From NCBI GenBank assembly GCA_039920165.1, contig JBDSEG010000028.1, positions 1 through 12,137 on the forward strand: a stretch of 12,137 nt of DNA, written 5' to 3'. Below, piece after piece: positions 1-5,991 of the stretch; the stretch's first letter is position 1, and each line of letters begins with the position of its first letter. Source of the stretch: JBDSEG01 sp039920165 (GTDB lineage Bacteria > Pseudomonadota > Gammaproteobacteria > Burkholderiales > Burkholderiaceae_C). The position numbers and the translations under genes were made by a program. Under the pieces are notes generated by a model. It was given only the letters and a program-made list of their open reading frames with translations, did not search any database and had not been told where the DNA came from.

Positions 1-1148
1 TGCGCGGCGAAGGCCACACGGTCTTCTTCGACCGCGAATCGCTGCCGCCGGGCGAGGCCTACGACCGGCATATCCGCGAGGCGGTGCAGTCCTGCGACCG
101 CTTCGTCTTCCTGCTCAGCGCCGCTTCGATCGCGCCCGGCAGCTATGCACTGAGCGAGCTTGCGATGGCGCGCGAGCGCTGGCCGGTGCCGGCCGGCCAC
201 GTGCTGCCGGTCGCGCTGGGCGAGCTCGACTACGACGCGCTGCCGCCCTACCTCGGTGCGCTGACGGTGTTTCGGCCGAGTGGCGATGCGGTGGCCGAGG
301 TCGTCGCGCTGCTCGGGGCGCAGGCGGGAAGGCGCCGCACCCGCATCGCATCCGGCGCTGCCACAACGCTCGCCGCGCTCACCCTCGCAGCGGCGCTCGG
401 GTGGTGGTTCGCGCAGCGCGAAGCGAGCGAACGTCCTGCAATCGCGAGCGGGCCATCGAACGCCGCATCGGCCCCGCCGGTTTCCGCGAGCGAACCCGCC
501 GCAGCGCCGATCACCGAGCCGGTGCGACTGGTGGGCATGCTCACCAATACCGGCTGGATGCTCGCCATCGATCTGGTCGGGCCGATGCGGCCGCGCGAGA
601 TCTTCATCCGCTGGGACGGCGAAGCCGAATTTCGCAGCACCGGCCTGCAGGCGATCCGCGATCAGCAGACCGGCCTACCACTGCCGCGCATGGATATCGA
701 AGCGGAGGTCGATGCGAAGGCGCCGCTCGCGAAGCGCCGGATCGAGCTGCGCTTCGACGATGCGGCCGGCCGCTCGCACGGACCGTATGCGCTGGTCTTC
801 GATCCGCAGGCGCAGGCCGTCGCATCGACGCGATCGGTGCTCGAAGCGACGACCGGATCGTGGCTTTCGTTTCGCGAATATCCGGCCGGACACCGGCTGG
901 TCTACTTCACCCACCTCGTCTCGTACCGCAACGGCCTGCGCGAGATTCGCTATTCGGTCGACAACGACGCGCTCGACAAGCGCCTGAGAATTACGCCCGA
1001 CTGGAGCGGCCCGGGCGCACCGCGCATTCGCGAGGGCGACCCCATCATGGTCGAGATCCCGATGGCGGCGCGCTTCGTCAACGTGCAGATCGTTTACGCC
1101 GACGGCAGCATCGCCCCGGCGCGGCGTTTCGCCGTGCGGCCCGGTTGA
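1..1148 (+). CDS. TIR-domain membrane protein, 5' truncated by window edge
   Basis: The open frame runs in from the window edge (first full codon at base 3) to TGA 1146-1148, giving 381 visible residues; the true start lies upstream, and the GTG at 84 is internal. Residues 1-105 match the second half of a bacterial TIR domain (TIR_2 type): VFFDRESLPPGEAYD (BB-loop region), then FVFLLSAASI and SYALSELAMA. Glu52 of that last motif sits where TIR NADases carry the catalytic glutamate. An Arg-rich stretch (about 110-114) precedes one hydrophobic helix (about 117-136). An Ala/Pro/Ser-rich linker follows, then a roughly 210-residue C-terminal domain (168-381) with beta-strand-like alternation that I do not recognise. 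By the positive-inside rule TIR is cytoplasmic and the C-terminal domain extracytoplasmic. Known of the family: bacterial TIR domains often cleave NAD+ or make cyclic signals. A sensor-effector role here is inferred. Confidence 0.85.
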   Translation, partial: RGEGHTVFFDRESLPPGEAYDRHIREAVQSCDRFVFLLSAASIAPGSYALSELAMARERWPVPAGHVLPVALGELDYDALPPYLGALTVFRPSGDAVAEVVALLGAQAGRRRTRIASGAATTLAALTLAAALGWWFAQREASERPAIASGPSNAASAPPVSASEPAAAPITEPVRLVGMLTNTGWMLAIDLVGPMRPREIFIRWDGEAEFRSTGLQAIRDQQTGLPLPRMDIEAEVDAKAPLAKRRIELRFDDAAGRSHGPYALVFDPQAQAVASTRSVLEATTGSWLSFREYPAGHRLVYFTHLVSYRNGLREIRYSVDNDALDKRLRITPDWSGPGAPRIREGDPIMVEIPMAARFVNVQIVYADGSIAPARRFAVRPG

Positions 1149-1170
1149 ACACTAGACTGCACCCCCGTCC

Positions 1171-1176
1171 AAGGAG
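1171..1176 (+). promoter_or_regulatory. ribosome binding site of the isomerase-family gene
   Basis: AAGGAG lies 6 nt before the ATG at 1183 and fixes that start. A weak -10-like TAGACT is at 1153-1158, so the gene may have its own promoter, separate from the TIR gene. Confidence 0.8.
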
Positions 1177-1182
1177 CCGCCA

Positions 1183-1785
1183 ATGGCACTGAGCATCGAC
1201 TACTACTTCGCCCCGCAATCACCGTGGACCTACCTCGGCCACGCTCGCTTCGCGGCGATGGCGAGCGCCGCGGGCGTTGCGGTCAAGCCGATGCCGGTGG
1301 ACTTCGGCAAGATCTTCGCCGCTTCGGGCGGGTTGCCGCTGGGCAAGCGCGCGCCGCAGCGGCAGGCCTACCGGCTGGTCGAGCTGGCGCGCTTTCGCGA
1401 CCACATGAGCGTGCCGCTGAACCTGCATCCGAAATTCTTTCCGGTCCCGGCCGATCGCGCCGCGCGGCTTCTGATCGCGGTCGACCTGCACGACGGCAGC
1501 GAAGCCGCGGTCAAGCTGACCGGCACGATCCTCGGCGGCGTATGGGCCGACCAGCGCAACATCGACGACCCCGCCGACCTGGCGCAGATGCTGGCCGAGC
1601 ACGGCCTGCCGGCACGCCGCATCGACGATGCGCTCGCGCCCGAGGTGCAGCAGCGCTACGAGCGCGATACGCAGGGCGCGATCGATCTCGGCGTGTTCGG
1701 CGCGCCGACCTATGTGATCGACGGCGAGCTGTTCTGGGGCCAGGACCGGCTCGATTTCGTCGAGCGCCGGCTCGCGCGCGGCTGA
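1183..1785 (+). CDS. 2-hydroxychromene-2-carboxylate isomerase family protein (DsbA-like fold)
   Basis: 200 residues, the usual length for the HCCA isomerase / kappa-class GST family (thioredoxin fold with a helical insertion). The N-terminus IDYYFAPQSPWTYLGH has the family's S-P motif at Ser13-Pro14. In this family that serine replaces the DsbA cysteine and stabilises the glutathione thiolate. The C-terminal GVFGAPTYVIDGELFWGQDR (171-189) is the family signature with the cis-proline loop (Pro175) and the end of the thioredoxin sheet. Characterised members such as NahD isomerise 2-hydroxychromene-2-carboxylate in naphthalene breakdown using glutathione. No aromatic-degradation genes are adjacent, so the substrate here is unknown and a general glutathione-dependent oxidoreductase or isomerase is just as likely. 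It is 34 bp downstream of the TIR gene and 5 bp upstream of the amidohydrolase, probably cotranscribed with the latter. Confidence 0.88.
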   Translation: MALSIDYYFAPQSPWTYLGHARFAAMASAAGVAVKPMPVDFGKIFAASGGLPLGKRAPQRQAYRLVELARFRDHMSVPLNLHPKFFPVPADRAARLLIAVDLHDGSEAAVKLTGTILGGVWADQRNIDDPADLAQMLAEHGLPARRIDDALAPEVQQRYERDTQGAIDLGVFGAPTYVIDGELFWGQDRLDFVERRLARG

Positions 1786-1790
1786 GACCG

Positions 1791-2645
1791 ATGCGTCGGC
1801 TTGTCGCCCTGCTGTGGATGGCCGTCGCGCCACTCGCGCAGGCCGATCCCTATACCGGCCCCTTGTTCGACGCCCACCTGCACTACAACGACGAAGCGCA
1901 GGCGCCGCATCCGCTGGCCGACGTTCTCGGGCGCATGCAGCGCAGCGGTGTGGCCGCGATCGTTGCCAACAGCCGTCCCAACGACGGCACCAAAACGCTG
2001 ACCGGAGCGCAGGCGCAAACCCGCTCTGCGGGGGTTCGCGTCGTGCCCTTCGTTCGGCTGTACCGCAACCGTGCCGACTACACCAGCTGGTTCAAGGACC
2101 CGAGCATCCATGCGATGGTGCTGCGCGAGCTTGAAGCCGGCACGCCGACCGGCCCCTACCTCGGCCTGGGCGAATTTCATCTCTACGACAGCGCCGATGC
2201 GAACGGCCCGGTGGCGCGATCGCTGATGCAGCTGGCGCAGGAGCGCTCGCTGGCGGTGCTCGCGCACGTCGACGCGCCGGCCGTCGAGCTGCTGCTGGCG
2301 CATGCGCCGCGCGCTAGTTTGATCTGGGCCCACACCGGCATCGGGGGCGCGCCGGTGGCGCAGGTGCGCGCACTGCTCGAACGCCATCCGACGCTGATGG
2401 GCGAGCTCTCGTACCGACCCGGCCTGACCCAGGCCGACGGACGCCTGAGTGCCGAATGGAAGGCGCTGCTCAGCGCTTACCCGGAGCGCTTTCTGATCGG
2501 CTCGGACACCTGGATCAATTCGCGCTGGGAAGGCTACGAGGCACTGATGCGCGAGGCCCGGGTCTGGCTCGGCGACCTCGATCCTTCGGTCGCACGCCGC
2601 ATCGCCTGGGACAACGGGGCGACGCTGTTCAAGCTGCGGCCATGA
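1791..2645 (+). CDS. secreted metal-dependent amidohydrolase (TIM-barrel) family protein
   Basis: 284 residues from ATG 1791, 5 bp after the isomerase stop. The frame is open much further upstream, but this ATG puts a signal peptide (MRRLVALLWMAVAPLAQA, likely cleaved after Ala18) at the N-terminus, so it is chosen. The mature protein starts with a beta-strand carrying His-x-His (FDAHLHY, His29 and His31). It then shows GEFH (Glu128), LAHVDAP (His159), WAHTGIG (His181) and IGSDTW (Asp239), the spaced metal ligands of the amidohydrolase superfamily. The layout recalls TatD and amidohydrolase_2 proteins. The signal peptide suggests a periplasmic hydrolase, which is less usual for this fold. The substrate cannot be told from sequence. 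There is no clear Shine-Dalgarno, so translation may be coupled to the gene before it. Confidence 0.85.
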   Translation: MRRLVALLWMAVAPLAQADPYTGPLFDAHLHYNDEAQAPHPLADVLGRMQRSGVAAIVANSRPNDGTKTLTGAQAQTRSAGVRVVPFVRLYRNRADYTSWFKDPSIHAMVLRELEAGTPTGPYLGLGEFHLYDSADANGPVARSLMQLAQERSLAVLAHVDAPAVELLLAHAPRASLIWAHTGIGGAPVAQVRALLERHPTLMGELSYRPGLTQADGRLSAEWKALLSAYPERFLIGSDTWINSRWEGYEALMREARVWLGDLDPSVARRIAWDNGATLFKLRP

Positions 2646-2671
2646 AAAAGGCCGGTGCAAGCACCGGCCTT
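2645..2671 (-). terminator. rho-independent terminator of the SWIB gene, overlapping the amidohydrolase stop
   Basis: Two arms of 11 bp, AAGGCCGGTGC (2648-2658) and its exact complement (2661-2671), form a perfect inverted repeat. Read on the minus strand, the hairpin is followed by TTTTT (2649-2645), so it terminates the minus-strand SWIB gene whose stop is about 20 bp away. On the plus strand only TTCGGTTT follows, so it is at best a weak terminator in that direction. The T-run overlaps the last base of the amidohydrolase TGA. Confidence 0.85.
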
Positions 2672-2690
2672 CGGTTTCGCGCGGCTCGCC

Positions 2691-3089
2691 TTATTTCAGA
2701 TGGCCGTTGATCAGCTTGGTCATCTCGAACATCGAGACCTGCGCCTGGTTGAAGATCTCGCGCAGCTTGGCGTCGGCGTTGATCATGGTCCGCTTGGCCG
2801 CATCCTGAAGCTTGTTCTTCTTGATGTACTCCCACACCTTCTTCGTGACCTCGGTGCGCGGCACCGGTGTCGCGCCGATGATCGCCGCGAGCTGCGCGCT
2901 CGGGGTCATGGGCTTCATGAAGGCGGCGTTGGGAGTGCGCTTCTTCGCCGGCGCCTTGGCAGCGGCCTTCTTGGCGGGCGCCGCCTTCTTGACCGCAGCG
3001 CTCTTCTTCACCGCCGGTCGCGCCGCCTTTTTGGCCGGAGCCTTCTTCGCCGCGGTCTTCTTCGCCGCAGCTTTTTTCGCAGTTGCCAT
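2691..3089 (-). CDS. SWIB/MDM2-domain protein with histone-H1-like Lys/Ala tail
   Basis: 132 residues. Residues 1-51 are almost wholly Lys, Ala and Pro in AAKK/PAKK-type repeats, like the C-terminal tail of histone H1 and bacterial H1-like proteins. Residues 58-131 form a SWIB (BAF60b) domain: KPMTPSAQLAAIIGA, then KKVWEYIKKNKLQD and the C-terminal FEMTKLINGHL. The ATG at 3089 is chosen over the one at 3107 because GGAGAG lies 7 nt before it. The basic tail implies nucleic-acid binding and a nucleoid-associated role. SWIB in chromatin remodellers is a protein-interaction module; the bacterial function is unknown. It is monocistronic and ends in its own terminator. The domain call is firm, the cellular role inferred. 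Confidence 0.93.
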   Translation of the reverse strand: MATAKKAAAKKTAAKKAPAKKAARPAVKKSAAVKKAAPAKKAAAKAPAKKRTPNAAFMKPMTPSAQLAAIIGATPVPRTEVTKKVWEYIKKNKLQDAAKRTMINADAKLREIFNQAQVSMFEMTKLINGHLK

Positions 3090-3096
3090 TTTGATT

Positions 3097-3102
3097 CTCT
3101 CC
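3097..3102 (-). promoter_or_regulatory. ribosome binding site deciding the SWIB start
   Basis: GGAGAG on the minus strand, 7 nt upstream of the ATG at 3089. It lies inside the six-codon extension that the ATG at 3107 would add, which argues against the longer form. Confidence 0.8.
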
Positions 3103-3349
3103 ATCAAGTAAAGGGTTGATGTGCCCGGGATGGGCGAGAGCCGCGTGGACTCTCATTTCTCCATAGCACCGTGCGGAGCGAATAGTAATGCGTGCGCCGG
3201 TGAAAGAGAACGGATTTCATAGGAGAAACGCGCTTTTCTTCGAGGGTGGAAGCCCCAGGTGTCGTGGCCTCACGTCATTGCGCACGTTGAGGTGTCCCAT
3301 GCGATGCAGTTCCCGTGGGTTCACGGTCATCCGATCGAAGGGCTTCGGC

Positions 3350-3355
3350 TATTCT
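3350..3355 (+). promoter_or_regulatory. -10 box (TATTCT) for a probably leaderless holin-family transcript
   Basis: TATTCT (4 of 6 to consensus) ends exactly 7 nt before ATG 3363, which would place the transcription start at or within a base of the ATG. There is no Shine-Dalgarno and no good -35. The same 7-nt spacing occurs at two other genes in this window. Confidence 0.45.
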
Positions 3356-3362
3356 TCGCCGC

Positions 3363-3716
3363 ATGAAAATCCTCGTCCGCTGGCTGCTGCTCGCCGCCGC
3401 CTTGCTGCTGGTAGCGAACCTTTATCCCGGCGTGCAGGTCACGAGTTTCAGCGCCGCGCTGATCGCCGCGCTGGTGCTCGGTCTGTTCAACGCGCTGCTG
3501 CGGCCGCTGCTGGTGCTGCTCACGCTGCCGGTCACGCTCATCACGCTCGGCCTGTTCCTGTTCGTCATCAACGCGCTGATGTTCTATTTCGCGGCGTCGG
3601 TGCTGGACGGCTTTCACGTCAACGGCTTCCTCGCGGCGTTGATCGGCTCGCTCATCTACAGCCTATGCGGCGTCGTCATCGACGTCGCGCTCGAGCGGAT
3701 GTTCAAGCGCGCGTAG
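3363..3716 (+). CDS. phage holin family membrane protein (Phage_holin_4_2 type)
   Basis: 117 residues, almost all hydrophobic, with four predicted membrane helices: about 3-20, 27-48, 50-77 and 84-110. The central LGLFNALLRPLLVLLTLPVT and the LGLFLFVINALMFY that follows shortly after are typical of the small four-helix family annotated 'phage holin family protein' (Pfam Phage_holin_4_2). It is widespread on bacterial chromosomes without any prophage. No lysis or phage genes are nearby, so a lytic role is not supported and the function is unknown. ATG 3363 is chosen because the first helix starts right after it. Its stop is 14 bp from the stop of the convergent M48 protease gene. Confidence 0.9.
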   Translation: MKILVRWLLLAAALLLVANLYPGVQVTSFSAALIAALVLGLFNALLRPLLVLLTLPVTLITLGLFLFVINALMFYFAASVLDGFHVNGFLAALIGSLIYSLCGVVIDVALERMFKRA

Positions 3717-3730
3717 CCCGCGCGGCGATT

Positions 3731-5323
3731 TCAGAACGGCTTGGGCTCGCGCGTCTCGGCCATCAGCTGCTTGCGCAGCGCCTCGATCTCGCGCAGCCGC
3801 GCGTCGATCACCGAGAGGTCGATGAAATCGACCGGCGACGCGCCCGCACCGCGCGTCGCGCCGTTGGCCGTGCCGCTGCGCGCGCGCCCCTGACCAGCGC
3901 GCAGTCGGTCCGTCGCGCCCTGCAGATCACCGACCGCGAGACTCGCCTCGGCATCGGCGCGGATAGCGCGCAGCGGCTGCCCGAGCCGGTTGAAGGATTG
4001 CGACAGCAGCGTCCAGGCCTGCGCGTCCGACCCGTGCAGCGCCACCCAGGTCTGCAGGTCGTCGGCGCTGCGCTGGAGCGCCGCGGTGTCCAACTGCGCG
4101 AGCGCCGCCTGCGCCGCGAGCAACAGGACCGGACGTGAACGCTCCCCGGCATACGGCGCGATCAGTGCGGGTACGCGCGATGCGGCGCCGCGTTCGATCT
4201 GCGACTGCGCGGCCAGCAACGCCAGCGCGCGTTCGGCGCGCGGCTCCTTCGCGGCTTCTTCGCTGCGAAGAAGCACTGCCGCCGATGCCAGCGCGGAGTC
4301 GGCGCGCGGCCAGTCGCGAAGCAGGGTCGACGCGAGCGCGCTTTCGTAGGCCGCGGCGAGACGCTCGGCCAGCGTGGCGCCATCGCTGCGCGATTGCGAG
4401 CGCCGCAGGCCGTCGATGCGCGGGTCCATCAGCACGCGGGCACGCGCCTGCGCGATCGCATGCTCGATCGGGTTGGCCCGCAGCGCCGCCTGCAACGACA
4501 GCGAACCGAGGCGCGAGCGCGCCTCGCCGATGCGCTCGCTCGTCAGCGGGTGGCTGCGCAAGTAGGGGAAGCCTCCGCTGTCGTTCAGGCGCGAGGTCTG
4601 GTCGAGCTTCTCGAACATCGCCGCCATGCCGCCCGGCGCGAAGCCCGCGCCCTGCATCGCCTGCAGCCCCACGCGGTCGGCCTCGCGCTCCATGTCGCGC
4701 GAGAAATTGAGCTGGCCCTGCGCCGCGAGCGCCTGGCCTCCGGCAATCGCGGCATTCGCGACGTCGCCGCCGCTGCGGCCCGAGCGGCTCGCGACCAACA
4801 CGCCGACGATCATCGAAGCGATGCTCAGCATCGACGCTCGCTTGCTGCTGGAGATGCTGCGCGCGATGTGGCGCTGCGTGACGTGCGACATCTCGTGCGC
4901 GAGCACCGATGCCAGTTCGTCGCGCGCCGCCGCCATCGCGATGAGGCCAAGGTGCACGCCAACATAGCCGCCCGGTAGCGCGAAGGCATTCACGCTGCGG
5001 TCGCGCACCAGAAAGGCTTCCCACGCGAAGCGGTCGTCGGTATCGATGCCGATGTGGCCGCTGCGGCGCGCCTGCGCCACGAGCGGCTGCCACACCGACT
5101 CGAGATACTCCTGCAGCACCGGGTCGTCGCTGTAGTCGGGGTCGCGCCGGATCTCGCGCATGATCTGGTCACCGAGCTTGCGTTCGGCCGCCACCGGCAG
5201 ATCCTCGGAGACCGAATCGCCCAGCGCGGGCAGGTTGTTCTGCGCCATCGCGAGCGGCAGCGCGGCCGGACCGAAAAGGGCGCTGCCCATCAGCGCAGCG
5301 CACACGCCGGCCCCGATGCGCAT
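3731..5323 (-). CDS. bepA: M48 family metalloprotease, BepA/YfgC-like, with TPR-type C-terminal half
   Basis: 530 residues from ATG 5323. Residues 1-27 look like a signal peptide (hydrophobic core ending PLAMA). The peptidase domain has the zinc motif HEMSH (143-147) inside VLAHEMSHVTQRH and the third ligand Glu214 in EREADRVG, as in M48 enzymes. From about residue 250 the protein is helical and Ala/Leu/Arg-rich, consistent with tetratricopeptide repeats. A short coiled coil (LREIEALRKQLM) closes it. E. coli BepA (487 residues) has the same layout and helps assemble or degrade outer-membrane proteins such as LptD in the periplasm. Alternative starts in frame are GTG 5383, which gives a more basic n-region, and ATG 5407. 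None has a clear Shine-Dalgarno. The gene is divergent from moaC. The family is sure; orthology to bepA is likely. Confidence 0.9.
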   Translation of the reverse strand: MRIGAGVCAALMGSALFGPAALPLAMAQNNLPALGDSVSEDLPVAAERKLGDQIMREIRRDPDYSDDPVLQEYLESVWQPLVAQARRSGHIGIDTDDRFAWEAFLVRDRSVNAFALPGGYVGVHLGLIAMAAARDELASVLAHEMSHVTQRHIARSISSSKRASMLSIASMIVGVLVASRSGRSGGDVANAAIAGGQALAAQGQLNFSRDMEREADRVGLQAMQGAGFAPGGMAAMFEKLDQTSRLNDSGGFPYLRSHPLTSERIGEARSRLGSLSLQAALRANPIEHAIAQARARVLMDPRIDGLRRSQSRSDGATLAERLAAAYESALASTLLRDWPRADSALASAAVLLRSEEAAKEPRAERALALLAAQSQIERGAASRVPALIAPYAGERSRPVLLLAAQAALAQLDTAALQRSADDLQTWVALHGSDAQAWTLLSQSFNRLGQPLRAIRADAEASLAVGDLQGATDRLRAGQGRARSGTANGATRGAGASPVDFIDLSVIDARLREIEALRKQLMAETREPKPF

Positions 5324-5388
5324 CTTCAGGGGTCGCGCGGGTCGCGGCAGGGCGGGCTGCCGCGGTACGTGTCGGTTACTCACGCTCT

Positions 5389-5394
5389 TATGAT
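5389..5394 (+). promoter_or_regulatory. candidate -10 box (TATGAT) of moaC
   Basis: TATGAT matches the consensus at 5 of 6 positions and would start transcription near 5401, about 14 nt before the first moaC ATG. No good -35 hexamer sits at 16-18 nt, so this is tentative. Confidence 0.35.
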
Positions 5395-5414
5395 GCCCCA
5401 CGAACATTGCCCCC

Positions 5415-5975
5415 ATGTTTCGCCCCATGAGCAGCCCCTCTTCCCGCATCGCTACGGAATCCGACACGCCAACGGGCGGCTCGCCGCTGACCCATTTCGA
5501 CGCTGCCGGCCAGGCCCACATGGTCGACGTCGGCGCGAAGGAGCAGACGCATCGCATCGCGCGAGCGAGCGGCTTCATCGCGATGCGCGAGTCCACGCTG
5601 GCGCTGATCGCGCAAGGCAGCGCGCGCAAGGGCGACGTGCTCGGCGTCGCACGCATCGCCGCGATCCAGGCCGCCAAGCGGACCTCCGACCTCATCCCGC
5701 TGTGCCACCCGCTGCCGATCACACGCGTCTCGGTCGAGTTCGAGCTCGACCCGCGGCGCTGTGGCGTACTGTGCACCGCGCAGGTCGAGAGCTTCGGCCG
5801 CACCGGCGTCGAGATGGAAGCCCTTTGTGCGGTGCAGATCGGCCTGCTCACCATCTACGACATGTGCAAGGCCGCCGACCGCGGCATGGTGATGGGCGAG
5901 ATCCGCGTGCTGGAAAAGCACGGCGGCAAGTCGGGGGATTGGTCTGCGCCCTCTCCCTCTGGCGCGAGGGCGTGA
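5415..5975 (+). CDS. moaC: cyclic pyranopterin monophosphate synthase MoaC
   Basis: MoaC converts the 3',8-cyclo-7,8-dihydro-GTP made by MoaA into cyclic pyranopterin monophosphate, an early step of molybdenum cofactor synthesis in the cytoplasm. The family core starts at LTHFDAAGQAHMVDV (25-39) and includes RKGDVLGVARIAAIQAAKRT, SDLIPLCHPLPIT, GVEMEAL and TIYDMCKA. The two residues known to be catalytic in E. coli (Lys51, Asp128) correspond to Lys72 and Asp149. It has 186 residues from ATG 5415 or 182 from ATG 5427, against about 160 in E. coli. The excess is a Ser/Thr-rich N-terminus and a short C-terminal tail formed by an inverted repeat. No Shine-Dalgarno separates the two starts. No other moa or moe genes are in the window. 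The function is certain; the start is not. Confidence 0.96.
   Translation: MFRPMSSPSSRIATESDTPTGGSPLTHFDAAGQAHMVDVGAKEQTHRIARASGFIAMRESTLALIAQGSARKGDVLGVARIAAIQAAKRTSDLIPLCHPLPITRVSVEFELDPRRCGVLCTAQVESFGRTGVEMEALCAVQIGLLTIYDMCKAADRGMVMGEIRVLEKHGGKSGDWSAPSPSGARA
5947..5972. repeat. inverted repeat at the 3' end of moaC
   Basis: CGCCCTC (5947-5953) pairs with GAGGGCG (5966-5972) around a 12-nt loop that itself starts TCCCTCTGG. It encodes the last residues of MoaC (APSPSGARA), beyond the conserved family end. The pyrimidine-rich CCCTCTCCCTCT resembles short dispersed extragenic repeats of many proteobacteria. It lies between two convergent genes and has no T-run, so it is not a classical terminator. 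Confidence 0.4.
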
Positions 5976-5991
5976 ACCCCGACGCGGCTCC

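Larger units (their letters stand above)
3090..3362. other. divergent intergenic region, 273 bp, no gene seen
   Basis: I see no convincing gene on either strand. A weak minus-strand promoter for the SWIB gene may be TTACTA, 17 nt, TATGGA (about 3193 down to 3165). An imperfect inverted repeat CCTCACGT/ACGTTGAGG (3268-3292, one bulged T) is bounded by two AGGTGTC copies (3257-3263 and 3290-3296). It could be an operator, but this is only a pattern. Confidence 0.4.

Noticed and set aside
1224..1790. In-frame upstream extension of the amidohydrolase overlapping the isomerase gene
   Set aside because: It is Arg/Ala-rich out-of-frame translation of the isomerase, while ATG 1791 gives a proper signal peptide.
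2941..3085. Tandem-repeat or CRISPR-like pattern
   Set aside because: The periodic GCC/TTC triplets simply encode the Lys/Ala tail of the SWIB protein; there are no spacers or palindromic repeats.
2629..3156. 175-codon minus-strand ORF overlapping the SWIB gene
   Set aside because: Repetitive Glu/Gly/Arg sequence produced by reading the Lys/Ala codon repeats out of frame.
3363..3716. Prophage lysis gene suggested by the holin-family name
   Set aside because: No endolysin, spanin or other phage gene is nearby; the family is common on chromosomes without prophage.
5408..5854. Long N-terminal extension of the M48 protease frame across moaC
   Set aside because: This is the antisense of moaC; a signal peptide begins at ATG 5323.
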